DNA of 15,440 nucleotides, from assembly GCA_021106775.1 (NCBI GenBank), contig JAIOTL010000194.1, positions 1 to 15,440 on the forward strand. The letters run 5' to 3'. Positions 1 through 7,195 of the stretch are shown in pieces (position 1 is the first letter of the stretch; each line of letters opens with the position of its first letter). A model generated the notes under the pieces. It did not search any database. It was not told where the DNA came from and was given only the letters and a program-made list of their open reading frames with translations. A program made the translations under genes and the position numbers. Source of the stretch: Planctomycetota bacterium. Lineage in GTDB: Bacteria > Planctomycetota > UBA8742 > SKZP01 > JAIOTL01.

Positions 1-2052
1 GCAAAAATCGTGAATTCGCATATTTTCGACCTTATAAATCAAGGTGTCGATAGGATTTTCTACCCAATAATCGTCTTTGAGAACGCAGAATTTGATGATT
101 CGCACAACACATTCAATTGCCCGATTGTTTCAGGTTACCCGGAAGTTATCCGAAGCTCAATCAATCCTGAAGACAGGCTGAATGTCCCGTACGATACACC
201 TGCCATCAACTTCGGCGATAAGGAATTGCTGAAAAAAGCCTGCATTAAATACTTCAAGCAGTTCAAAATCAATAAAAACAAGATTGAAATAGCGTTTGAC
301 TTTGCTGTTACCGAGCAGGACAACTACAAATCAAGTCTGATTGCACGAATAAAAGATATTGCTGACATTGCATCTAAATCGGACAAACCCTTGATAATCC
401 TTGCTGGCAGACCTTATCATGCTGACAAGCTGATTAATCATGATATACCGACGATTATCAGTGATTTTGGCGCGAATGTCATTAATGAAAACATTGTTTA
501 TTGTGATGACAACAGCGAGCTTGGAGAACTTTTCATCCTTTCGCAATGGTCATACCCAAATCGGCTGTATAAATCCGCAAAATGGGTGAGTAAACATGAG
601 AAAGCGGAGTTTGTTCAGCTTAATTCCTTCGGATGTGGTCCTGACGCTATCACAATTGATGAATGCAAGGATATTCTGGCAAGTCGTAGCAAAAATCATA
701 CGCTTTTGCGCATTGACGAGATGACATCAACCGGTTCGGTTAAATTGCGCATTCGCTCACTTATCGAATCTCTGAAGCTTCGCCAAAACAAGCGCAAACA
801 CATTATACCGCGAAAAACCACAAGACATTTTAAACTTGAGGACAAGAAGAAAGTCTTTATCGCGCCGAACTTCTCGCCGTTCTACTCATTCTTCGTTTCT
901 TCTGTTCTGAACAGTCTCGGATTCACCGTTCACGACCTTCCTGTGCCGGACGATAAATCACTTGAAACCGGCTTAAAGTACGTAAATAACGAGATTTGTT
1001 ATCCTGCGATTGTCATTGTAGGTGATGTCATAAAAGTGCTGCAATCCGGCAAATACAATCCTGAAGACGTATATGTCGGCATAACCGAGACTGGCGGACA
1101 GTGCAGGGCATCGACTTACTCGGCACTTTTGCGTAAAGGGCTTGTAAATGCTGGATTCGAGAACGTTCCTGTGATAACTCTTTCAACAGGTCATAATGCG
1201 ATAAACAATTTATCCGGTTTTGATGTTGACCAGAAAAAACTAATGTCGCGAGGGATTTTAAGCATTTTATATGCTGATTCTTTGGCAAAACTTTATTATT
1301 CAACCGCTTTCCGCGAAAAGGAAAAAGGAATTTCGAAAAAATTACTGGAGAAATATCTCCCCATCGCCAATGATTATGTCAATGATTTCAAGGTTTCGGG
1401 CGTTCTTTCGATTCTTAGAGACGCAGTTGCTGAATTCAATAATATTGACGTAAAACCAGGAGAATTTCCGAGAATAGGCATAGTAGGCGAGATTTTCGTG
1501 AAATATAACCCATACGGAAACAGGTACACTGTTGATTGGCTCATCGAACAGGGAATTGAGGTCGTGGTTCCGCCTTTGATTGATTTTTTCACTCAAAAAT
1601 TCGTTAATACCGAGGTAAACATCAAGGAATTCCTGAAGCGACGAACAACTTCACGTGTAAAAGACTTTCTGGTTGAGAAAATCGCCCAATTTATCGTCGG
1701 TAAATTCAACGGAGTCTTGGGTAAATTCAGGTTTTTCGACCCGATTAAAGGTATTCGCAAAATCGCGGATGAGGGTAAGAAAATATTGAGTCTGGTGCAT
1801 CAAATTGGTGAAGGTTGGCTGATTCCCGCAGAGATTGTCGGATTCGCGGAGCAAGGCATAAATAACGTTATCAGTTTCCAACCCTTCGGATGCCTCGCAA
1901 ACCACATTGTCGCCAAGGGTATGGAACGCAAAATACGTGATTTGTATCCTGATATGAACCTGCTTTACGTGGATATCGATGCCGGCACAAGCGATGTAAA
2001 TTTCATGAATCGTCTGCATTTTATGATAAATTCCGCAAAAAATTCTCAATAA
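1..2052 (+). CDS. Acyl-CoA dehydratase activase-related protein (DUF2229/HgdB-like C-terminal half), 5' truncated by window edge
   Basis: The reading frame is open from base 1 (Ala-Lys-Ile-Val-Asn-Ser-His-Ile...). The GTG at 10 is therefore most likely an internal Val codon and not a start. About 683 residues are visible of a family that usually has about 1400. The visible part matches the region after the two ATPase domains. Near the N-terminus is an NCP-V-x-x-YPEVI stretch. An FGCGPDA motif followed by a DEC lies near 630-670, NEICYPA near 990, and TGGQCRAS near 1090-1115. FQPFGCLANH and D-x-D-x-GTSDVN-x-x-NR lie near 1878-2015. Family members combine the activator of 2-hydroxyglutaryl-CoA dehydratase, which transfers electrons using ATP, with an HgdB-like part; the exact role of the large fused proteins is not established. 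The ATPase/4Fe-4S region would lie off the left edge. A cytoplasmic, oxygen-sensitive enzyme of anaerobic metabolism is the inference. Confidence 0.85.
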   Translation, partial: AKIVNSHIFDLINQGVDRIFYPIIVFENAEFDDSHNTFNCPIVSGYPEVIRSSINPEDRLNVPYDTPAINFGDKELLKKACIKYFKQFKINKNKIEIAFDFAVTEQDNYKSSLIARIKDIADIASKSDKPLIILAGRPYHADKLINHDIPTIISDFGANVINENIVYCDDNSELGELFILSQWSYPNRLYKSAKWVSKHEKAEFVQLNSFGCGPDAITIDECKDILASRSKNHTLLRIDEMTSTGSVKLRIRSLIESLKLRQNKRKHIIPRKTTRHFKLEDKKKVFIAPNFSPFYSFFVSSVLNSLGFTVHDLPVPDDKSLETGLKYVNNEICYPAIVIVGDVIKVLQSGKYNPEDVYVGITETGGQCRASTYSALLRKGLVNAGFENVPVITLSTGHNAINNLSGFDVDQKKLMSRGILSILYADSLAKLYYSTAFREKEKGISKKLLEKYLPIANDYVNDFKVSGVLSILRDAVAEFNNIDVKPGEFPRIGIVGEIFVKYNPYGNRYTVDWLIEQGIEVVVPPLIDFFTQKFVNTEVNIKEFLKRRTTSRVKDFLVEKIAQFIVGKFNGVLGKFRFFDPIKGIRKIADEGKKILSLVHQIGEGWLIPAEIVGFAEQGINNVISFQPFGCLANHIVAKGMERKIRDLYPDMNLLYVDIDAGTSDVNFMNRLHFMINSAKNSQ

Positions 2053-2085
2053 TTATTGTCAATCTGACATAACACCAACTATTAC

Positions 2086-2106
2086 ATCAATATCTTGTAT
2101 GTTGAT
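2086..2106. promoter_or_regulatory. 21-bp dyad, possible operator of the HEPN cassette
   Basis: ATCAATAT (2086-2093) and ATGTTGAT (2099-2106) form an 8-bp inverted repeat with one mismatch around a 5-bp centre. It ends five bases before the -35 box at 2111. This position suits a regulator site, for example autoregulation by one of the two cassette proteins. That role is inferred from position and symmetry only. Confidence 0.35.
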
Positions 2107-2110
2107 TAAC

Positions 2111-2139
2111 TTGAATTTTTTCACAATTTTAGTTATAAT
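2111..2139 (+). promoter_or_regulatory. Sigma-70-type promoter for the HEPN two-gene cassette
   Basis: The -35 box TTGAAT (2111-2116) and a perfect -10 box TATAAT (2134-2139) are separated by exactly 17 bases. Transcription would begin near 2146. That excludes the in-frame TTG at 2142 as a start and leaves a short leader containing the Shine-Dalgarno sequence GAAAGGG before the ATG at 2178. Confidence 0.7.
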
Positions 2140-2177
2140 TTTTGTATCAATTGGCTGACTTGCCGAAAGGGTTTTAT

Positions 2178-2657
2178 ATGGATATGAAAACTCAGGATAC
2201 TCTGGAATCGATAAATAAATTCAACACAAGACTGGAAGAGCTTTATGCGCAAATAAAATTATGGCTGAAAGAAGAAAATATCGATTTCACCGAGAAAACG
2301 ACTGAAATTGAACTGGATGAGAGTTTTTCCGGTAAATATAAGTGTTTCACGCAGAATATTAAAATAGATGACAATTTATCAATATCGTTTGTTCCATCTG
2401 GAATTCGCGTAATCGGCACAGAGGGCAAAGTTGAACTTCGGGGTGAAAGCGGCAGTGAAAGTCTGGTTTACCTAAAAGAGCAGACACGCTATTTTACAAC
2501 CGAGAAACTGAACGAATTAAAGAAAAAAACAAAGAACAGAAGTGAAAACCCGATTCACCGCATTGAAGGCTGGCACTGGCTTAACGACTCAATCACAGGA
2601 AAGAAGCCGCTTTTTAATAAAGATATTTTCTTCGCCCTGATAGAGAGGATCAATTGA
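2178..2657 (+). CDS. Unrecognised 159-aa protein, first gene of HEPN cassette (candidate antitoxin/partner)
   Basis: I do not recognise a family. The ATG at 2178 is chosen because GAAAGGG ends six bases upstream and because the -10 box at 2134-2139 lies too close to the in-frame TTG at 2142. Residues 5-34 look like an amphipathic or coiled-coil helix. Residues 42-100 alternate as expected for beta strands and are rich in Gly, Ser and Glu. Residues 104-125 are a charged helix with a basic KKKTK run, followed by a Trp-rich motif GWHWLND (131-137) and a hydrophobic helix at the end. No signal peptide or membrane segment is seen. There is no GS-x10-DxD motif, so this is not the MNT nucleotidyltransferase that often accompanies HEPN toxins. 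The stop overlaps the start of the HEPN gene, so the two are probably translated together. A role as antitoxin or specificity partner is inference from position. Confidence 0.75.
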   Translation: MDMKTQDTLESINKFNTRLEELYAQIKLWLKEENIDFTEKTTEIELDESFSGKYKCFTQNIKIDDNLSISFVPSGIRVIGTEGKVELRGESGSESLVYLKEQTRYFTTEKLNELKKKTKNRSENPIHRIEGWHWLNDSITGKKPLFNKDIFFALIERIN

Positions 2658-3223
2658 AATTTGAAGAAATCATCGATATTTACAGAAATTACAAAGTAAT
2701 AAAAGATTCCATCAAGGTTACAAGACGTTCGATTGTTAAAGATGTACCGAATTTGCATCAGCGTACCGAGTTTGAAGGGAAAAAAGCTGATGCTGCCAAC
2801 GAACTTGCAACCGAAGCGCACAGTGCTCTTGACGATTTAATTGTGCTGTCCCTTTTCGCAACTTATGAACGTGAGCTTCGGGCGGAAATTAAAGCTATTG
2901 TGAATCACATTAATGATTATCCGCATAAAAAACTCGGTAAGAAAATCCTTGCACATACGATGAAAGAGATTGAATACTGGTCGTTTGCGGACATTTTAGA
3001 CATGTTCAAATTCTCAGTGGACAAGGAAACACGCGGAAAACTCAAGCAAATTGCGGATTATCGGAATTGGGTTGCGCATGGGAAAAGCCCGAAAAAGCTT
3101 CCAGCAGCGAAAACCGAGCCTAAAACCACATTCGAGGCAATAATGGAGTTTATTTATCAAATCGAGACTTACAACAAGAATTTGAAGGACGATTTCCTGT
3201 TTTATCTGTTCGAGAGTGAGTAA
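2654..3223 (+). CDS. HEPN-domain protein, RiboL-PSP/MAE_28990-like putative RNase
   Basis: The start is TTG at 2654, overlapping the previous stop (TTGA), with GAGAGGA four bases upstream as ribosome binding site. The 189-aa product is all-helical in appearance. Residues 55-85 contain a segment of the type LIVLSLFATYERELR, recalling the first helices of RiboL-PSP/MAE-type HEPN domains. Residues 137-143 are RNWVAHG, the R-x4-H motif with the usual Asn after Arg; in HEPN RNases Arg and His form the active site. No second catalytic domain is visible. Known HEPN proteins act as tRNA or mRNA cleaving toxins in toxin-antitoxin and anti-phage systems. The compact two-gene operon with its own promoter fits such a role, but the partner is not a known antitoxin type. 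The HEPN fold call is fairly safe; the toxin role is inferred. Confidence 0.75.
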   Translation: MKFEEIIDIYRNYKVIKDSIKVTRRSIVKDVPNLHQRTEFEGKKADAANELATEAHSALDDLIVLSLFATYERELRAEIKAIVNHINDYPHKKLGKKILAHTMKEIEYWSFADILDMFKFSVDKETRGKLKQIADYRNWVAHGKSPKKLPAAKTEPKTTFEAIMEFIYQIETYNKNLKDDFLFYLFESE

Positions 3224-3262
3224 ACGCAATCCTTGGCTAGGATGTACTTGATAATTATTATA

Positions 3263-3354
3263 TTGTCATTCCTACGAACGCAAGAATCCAGCAAATTCAC
3301 AAAATATATAACATCCTGGATTCTTATCGCCACTAGGTTCGATCAGAATGACAA
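3263..3354. repeat. Decayed nested palindromic repeat (REP/dRS3-like, possible non-autonomous mobile element)
   Basis: The outer arms are TTGTCATTC (3263-3271) and its exact complement GAATGACAA (3346-3354). The inner arms are AAGAATCCAG (3282-3291) and CTGGATTCTT (3316-3325). Each half is itself an ATTC...GAAT-type imperfect hairpin. This layout (TCATTCC...GGAATCCAG, loop, CTGGATTCC...GGAATGA) recalls the dispersed palindromic repeats found in many bacteria, here with substitutions. The arms are unequal (29 and 39 bp), which points to decay or an internal insertion. It lies between convergent genes and may also act as a transcription barrier. An open frame across it (3233-3457) is not considered a gene. 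Confidence 0.7.
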
Positions 3355-3437
3355 CAACTTTACTTCAGTACAATCATCACTTTTTGCAGGATTTTGCTTT
3401 AAATCTTATGGTTTAGCTAAAAAATCGTTCGAAAATA

Positions 3438-3947
3438 TTATACAGGCTTGTGAATAACGTACGTTACAACGCCCCAGACTCGGAAATCACTTTCCTGCGC
3501 AATCTCAATTGGTTTGAATTTTTCATTCTCAGCAACTAGAAAATGTTTATCCTTGATAATCCTGTATCTTTTCACCGTCAATTCGCCATCAACCACCGCA
3601 ATTACAATCATATTGTTGCTCACTTCGATTGATTTATCGACGACGAGGATGTCCCCTGAATGAATCCCTGCTTTTATCATCGAATCACCTTGAGCACGTA
3701 CAAAGAACGTTGCTGCGGGACGTTTAACCATCAACTCGTTCAAATCAAGACGTTTCTCGATGTAATCACCGGCAGGTGAAGGGAAACCGGCTTGAACCGC
3801 ATCAGCAAAAAAAGGAATACCGATTTCTTTACAATTTTCAGCATTTTCGCTGGTAGTGTGCGAATGTTCTTGTTCCGCATCGATTTCAGGTTTGCTGGTG
3901 TCAAAATTCTCACAATCGTCGTGTTTAGTATCTTTCTTCTTTGACAA
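3438..3947 (-). CDS. umuD: UmuD-like S24 autoprotease (LexA/UmuD family) without adjacent umuC
   Basis: The core matches UmuD closely: FADAVQAGFPSPAGDY, then E-x-R-x-DLN-x-L, then QGDSM and VDGELTVKR. In the 169-aa numbering the self-cleavage site is Ala53-Gly54, the nucleophile is Ser89 in GDSM, and the general base is Lys126. Ser and Lys are 37 residues apart, as in E. coli UmuD (60 and 97). The region before the cleavage site is about 53 residues, roughly twice that of E. coli, and is rich in Asp, Glu, His and Lys. In other bacteria UmuD is cleaved at RecA filaments and then works with UmuC in error-prone synthesis. No umuC is found on either side here. I choose TTG at 3947 because GAGG lies six bases before it; an earlier TTG at 3959, directly after the upstream stop, is possible. 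No LexA box was recognised. It is probably co-transcribed with the gene at 3960-4949. Confidence 0.88.
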   Translation of the reverse strand: MSKKKDTKHDDCENFDTSKPEIDAEQEHSHTTSENAENCKEIGIPFFADAVQAGFPSPAGDYIEKRLDLNELMVKRPAATFFVRAQGDSMIKAGIHSGDILVVDKSIEVSNNMIVIAVVDGELTVKRYRIIKDKHFLVAENEKFKPIEIAQESDFRVWGVVTYVIHKPV

Positions 3948-3959
3948 GTGGGACCTCAA

Positions 3960-4949
3960 CTAATATTTGTCATCATCGTCGTCATCTTGCTCATCATCGT
4001 AATATAACTCATAATCATCGCGTTGGAAAAAATCTTCTTCTTCTTCGTCTATATTGTCATAGTTTTCCATAAAATCTTCGTCATCCTCAGGATACAAGTC
4101 CTCGTCATCGTAGGAATCATCGTCATAGCTGTATTCATCATCTTCAATATCGTCCAGGGTTTCGTCAAGATTCTCATCGTCGTCATCGCTGCTGTCCGCT
4201 GTAAAATCCTCAGGTGCATCGTCGTCGTCTTCTTCGTCGGTATAATTATTGTTGTCAAATTCCTGCATCGTTTCTTCAACATAATCAAATTGAGCTTCTT
4301 GATCTTGCGAATTATCAATGAAATCTTCGTCGAAAGAACGATTCACTGATATTTTACTTTCAGTAGTTTCGATAAATTCAGGTGCATCAACATCTTCACG
4401 GTCAAACTTTGCCGATTTCTTGTTTGTTTTTTTATTTCGTTTCGGAATATTTTTTGAATTTTTTGCTCCAGGCAGATTGCTGGATGTTTCGGAATTTGGT
4501 TTTTTACGAGAATTTACATTAGTTGAAACTAACCCAAGCTTCAATAGCTGCCTTTTGTTGGGATGTTTATGAAAAGTCTCGATTTCGAACAGACTTGATG
4601 CTGATTTGAGTTTTTTTGACGATAAAGGTTTGCTGAATTGACTTCTCAACATGTATTGAATTTCAATGCCTTCCGTAGCTTTTTCATTAAATGTTACAAG
4701 AAACTTTTTACCGGTTCGCATCGCCAATTCATTCAGAGGAGTATTCAAACCATCAAGATAAAGTTTTGAATCTTTGTCCCACGAATGCCTTTTTTTCTTT
4801 GTAAATACGCAGATTCTGTCTTTTTCGAATGCTGCATTTATTGATTCACAAAGGTTTTGCGCAAGAAAGTTGAAATCTGATGTGTCTGAAATCAAGAATT
4901 CGCATAAAAGTATATCGTTATAAACCGCATTAAAACGGTATGCTTTCAT
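3960..4949 (-). CDS. Acidic-tailed protein, possible divergent pRiA4b ORF-3-like N-terminal domain
   Basis: The 329-aa product starts at ATG 4949 with a strong AGGAGGG five bases upstream. Residues 1-100 form a small alpha/beta domain: strands at 3-20, a helix at 28-41, a strand with KKK, and LNELAMRTGKKFLVTF at 72-87. This order recalls the plasmid pRiA4b ORF-3 family, but the match is weak. Residues 105-182 are low-complexity and basic, with KRNKKTNKK at 170-178. Residues 231-329 are 56 of 99 Asp or Glu and must be disordered. No signal peptide or membrane segment is seen. Its stop lies immediately before the upstream candidate start of the umuD-like gene, so the two form an operon. An acidic tail could mimic nucleic acid, bind basic proteins or bind cations; none of these can be decided from sequence. 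Confidence 0.8.
   Translation of the reverse strand: MKAYRFNAVYNDILLCEFLISDTSDFNFLAQNLCESINAAFEKDRICVFTKKKRHSWDKDSKLYLDGLNTPLNELAMRTGKKFLVTFNEKATEGIEIQYMLRSQFSKPLSSKKLKSASSLFEIETFHKHPNKRQLLKLGLVSTNVNSRKKPNSETSSNLPGAKNSKNIPKRNKKTNKKSAKFDREDVDAPEFIETTESKISVNRSFDEDFIDNSQDQEAQFDYVEETMQEFDNNNYTDEEDDDDAPEDFTADSSDDDDENLDETLDDIEDDEYSYDDDSYDDEDLYPEDDEDFMENYDNIDEEEEDFFQRDDYELYYDDEQDDDDDDKY
3963..4257. repeat. Low-complexity GAT/GAC/GAA triplet tract encoding the acidic tail
   Basis: On the minus strand this stretch is dominated by GAT, GAC and GAA codons in irregular runs, encoding the Asp/Glu-rich tail of the 329-aa protein. Such imperfect triplet runs are prone to slippage, so tail length may vary between strains. 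The triplet periodicity means that length changes would usually keep the frame. Confidence 0.6.
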
Positions 4950-5373
4950 ACAATCCCTCCTAAGTGCCTAACTTTGATGTGTTCGAGGCTCCTTTATCTT
5001 ACTTCGAAGAAACCGCGAAAGGTAAATAAGTAATTTCGGTGAAAAAGTAAGTTCTTATTAAAATAATTAAAAGAATCATTAATTTTTCGCTCATAAGCAT
5101 GTAAATTCAAAGAAAATCAAAAGATATTTTTCTTAGTTTTCGGATTCTCAACATTTTCAAAACAATTTCAAGTATTAATTCAATTATTTCAAAACATAAA
5201 ATCCAAATGCTTTCCAGTTAATTTATAAAAACTCTATAAATTTTCTTAAGTATTTATTATCCTTAGTTATATGGAAAATTTAGCAACAAAAAATATTATT
5301 TTTCGAATAAAAATTAATAATTTTTCTAGTTACATTGTCAATGTTGTAAAGAAAGCAGAAAGTCAGCAAACGT
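4950..5373. other. Divergent AT-rich intergenic region without a gene
   Basis: This gap of about 420 bp separates the divergent genes starting at 4949 (-) and 5374 (+). It is strongly AT-rich, with no open frame of coding character and no recognisable RNA gene. It should contain promoters in both directions. On the plus strand TATTAT (5294-5299) is a possible -10 box, but no good -35 box stands before it. On the minus strand no convincing promoter was found. An imperfect inverted repeat lies at 4998-5051. Confidence 0.6.
4998..5051. repeat. Imperfect inverted repeat in the leader of the acidic-tail/umuD operon
   Basis: The outer arms CTTACTT (4998-5004) and AAGTAAG (5045-5051) are exact complements. 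Between them ACCG-cg-AAA (5012-5020) can pair with TTTCGGT (5034-5040) with a two-base bulge. The structure begins about 50 bases upstream of the ATG at 4949. It could be an RNA stem in the leader or a pair of protein sites, if transcription starts further upstream. Confidence 0.35.
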
Positions 5374-6978
5374 ATGAAATATAATCTGGCTTTTATCATT
5401 TCGATGGTTTTTATACTTTCTTGGGGCAGAATTTCTTTCGCCCAAGAATCAATTTCAAATAATCGAACTGGTTATTCATCTGATTTGATACCTGCTACCG
5501 CTGAAATCGACGCTCTTAACCCGCTGAATTACATCGACAAAGCAACCGAATGGCTTAGTGCCACTATTAACGATTGGATCACGAAAACGGTTGAGGATTT
5601 GAAATTCGCAGAGACTGGAACAAATCTCTTCAGAATTTACGGACGTGTGCGTACCAGATGGAAAGAACAGAGCAACTACGATTTCGACAGGAATCAATAT
5701 GACCTGCAGCATTTTCAGAACCATTTCGCTCGTTTCGGTATTTCCGCAATAACAACCGAATTCAGAATCGATTTTGAGTTTTTTCATGCAATTGAAATAT
5801 TTTCAACTCGAATTTATGGCATACCAGACGAGGATTCGTGGGATATTCACAGATTGACCTTTATGTTAACGGGTTTTGAAAAAGACCGAATCAGATTCCC
5901 AATTCCCTTTACATCAACCAGAGAATGGGCGGATTTACTGATTTATTTTGGCAGAGGACCTATAACTTTGGGGCGTGGCAGGATAATCGGCTCAAATGAC
6001 TGGTTAAACAAAGGTGATGTATTCGATGAAGTCGTTTTATCTTTAATACTTGAAAATTCAGGTGCTTCACTGAGTTTTTTCGGAGTTCGAAGCATTGTTT
6101 ATGAAAACAGTAGAATCAACGATTCTGAATACGGAACCGAAATCTGGGGTGTTGCATTGATTGGTGCTGACCCGTTTGACCAGCTTGACGATGTTTCTGA
6201 GGTTGAACAGAGAGGGCTTCTTCGACCTGGGCATTACAATTTCGATTACTTTCCGGTGAATAATTCAGAAGAACATCGAAGTATAATCGGCATCGATTTA
6301 TATACTTTGTGGGTTTACCGCGACAGAAACGATGTTGAAAGTGAGCTGGGAAGGGTCGGGAATTATAATTTCGCAAACATCGGAATGCGAGTCGGTATCG
6401 AACTTGTATCAAATTGGATATTCGAGTTTGAAGGGAATTATCAGGTAGGAAAATATGGCAATTCTGATTTGCGCGCATTTGCGATACACACTGAAATCAA
6501 TGGAGGATTTCAGTGGATGATTCCGGTTTCGTTTACAGCATCGGTAGATTATGCAAGTGGTGATTCAAACCCGAAAGATGGCGTTGTTGAGACGTTTTAC
6601 GATTTGTATGGCAACATTCATTCGAAATTTGGTAAGAGCGATATGTTCGGTTGGAGAAACCTGTTGCATCTTGGTTTTAATTTCCGTTTTCAGATTGACA
6701 ATACCATATCAATCAGCACAGGTGCACATTTGCTGGAAAATGCACAAGTAAAGGATGCAATCTACGGACCGAGAGGGTCGGTTTTTCTCGATAAAGGTGT
6801 TGGTGAACCTTTTAAAACAATCGGATATTCGTTGGATGCGGAGTTACAGTATCATTATTCTAAGCGGATTCATGTCTATGCTGGTGTTTCGCATTTTCAA
6901 CCTGGAAGTAAGCTAAAATCCGTTCTTCTTGATGATTATGCGTTGCAATATTATATTATTGGCGAAATACGGTATTAA
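5374..6978 (+). CDS. Outer-membrane beta-barrel protein, alginate-export (AlgE-like) family
   Basis: The 534-aa product begins with a signal peptide: a short basic start, a hydrophobic stretch at 5-17 and a cleavage site after SFA (residue 23). The mature part has alternating amphipathic strands typical of a barrel and ends in an aromatic residue (GEIRY). Two features suggest the alginate-export fold: a FGRGPITLGRGR region near residues 190-200, and the order SGD (395-397), FYDLYG, H, FG-x-x-D, with W-R-N-L after it. In AlgE-like proteins this part is SGD...F-plyP..H...G..D....N. Such proteins form monomeric outer-membrane channels. The substrate cannot be told, and no alginate genes are nearby. 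No strong Shine-Dalgarno precedes the ATG. The gene appears to stand alone. Confidence 0.7.
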   Translation: MKYNLAFIISMVFILSWGRISFAQESISNNRTGYSSDLIPATAEIDALNPLNYIDKATEWLSATINDWITKTVEDLKFAETGTNLFRIYGRVRTRWKEQSNYDFDRNQYDLQHFQNHFARFGISAITTEFRIDFEFFHAIEIFSTRIYGIPDEDSWDIHRLTFMLTGFEKDRIRFPIPFTSTREWADLLIYFGRGPITLGRGRIIGSNDWLNKGDVFDEVVLSLILENSGASLSFFGVRSIVYENSRINDSEYGTEIWGVALIGADPFDQLDDVSEVEQRGLLRPGHYNFDYFPVNNSEEHRSIIGIDLYTLWVYRDRNDVESELGRVGNYNFANIGMRVGIELVSNWIFEFEGNYQVGKYGNSDLRAFAIHTEINGGFQWMIPVSFTASVDYASGDSNPKDGVVETFYDLYGNIHSKFGKSDMFGWRNLLHLGFNFRFQIDNTISISTGAHLLENAQVKDAIYGPRGSVFLDKGVGEPFKTIGYSLDAELQYHYSKRIHVYAGVSHFQPGSKLKSVLLDDYALQYYIIGEIRY

Positions 6979-7037
6979 TAATTGATTCACAACGACCATT
7001 TATGATACTTATGAGTAATATCGAATGTAAATACTGA

Positions 7038-7049
7038 CGGGTAAACCCG
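7038..7049 (+). terminator. Small GC hairpin after the outer-membrane gene, weak terminator candidate
   Basis: CGGG (7038-7041) and CCCG (7046-7049) pair around a TAAA loop, and a short TTT follows. The stem is only four to five pairs and the T run is short, so termination by this structure is uncertain. Confidence 0.2.
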
Positions 7050-7104
7050 CTTTAACTCACAGCAAGGGCAATAGGAGCAAACTTTTTGCCTTTTATACAG
7101 TATC

Positions 7105-7139
7105 GTCAATAGGACTCAAGAGTTATTTGACCTATTGAC
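7105..7139 (+). repeat. Perfect 9-bp inverted repeat in the DUF1015 leader
   Basis: GTCAATAGG (7105-7113) and CCTATTGAC (7131-7139) are exact complements separated by 17 bases, which themselves begin with ACTC-AA-GAGT. A further CAATAGG occurs at 7069-7075. If transcribed, the region would fold into a stem. Confidence 0.5.
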
Positions 7140-7189
7140 AGTGGCGTAAAGTAAAGCATGCTTGCATGCCCTATTGACTGTGTTGTAAA
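7131..7189 (+). repeat. Two direct 20-bp repeats, 39-bp period
   Basis: The units at 7131-7150 and 7170-7189 share 17 of 20 bases and both begin CCTATTGAC and end GTAAA. Between them lies GCATGC-TT-GCATGC (7156-7169). The second copy could compete with the first for pairing with GTCAATAGG at 7105-7113. Confidence 0.55.
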
Positions 7190-7195
7190 CTTAAA

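Noticed and set aside
10..12. GTG as the true start of the activase-like gene
   Set aside because: The frame is open to base 1, the preceding codons fit the family, and the protein would lack the N-terminal half that the family has.
2057..2069. Hairpin TGTCA/TGACA after the activase-like gene as a terminator
   Set aside because: The stem has five AT-containing pairs with a three-base loop and no T run, so chance is the simpler explanation.
2142..2177. Longer start (TTG at 2142) for the first gene of the HEPN cassette
   Set aside because: It lies only two bases after the -10 box, before the likely transcript start. The ATG at 2178 has a good ribosome binding site.
3229..3243. Hairpin ATCCT/AGGAT just after the HEPN gene as a terminator
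   Set aside because: The stem has only five pairs and no T run follows.
3233..3457. Open frame of 74 residues on the plus strand
   Set aside because: It runs through the palindromic repeat at 3263-3354 and into the end of the opposite umuD-like gene. It has no ribosome binding site and looks like repeat-derived sequence.
4023..4349. Open frame of 108 hydrophobic residues on the plus strand, like a membrane protein
   Set aside because: It is the complement of the GAT/GAC-rich acidic tail, and Asp/Glu codons read backwards give Ile, Val and Phe. No start signal supports it.
7131..7189. Possible CRISPR-like array
   Set aside because: There are only two 20-bp repeats with three mismatches and one 19-bp gap, and no cas genes. 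A leader with duplicated pairing segments explains it better.
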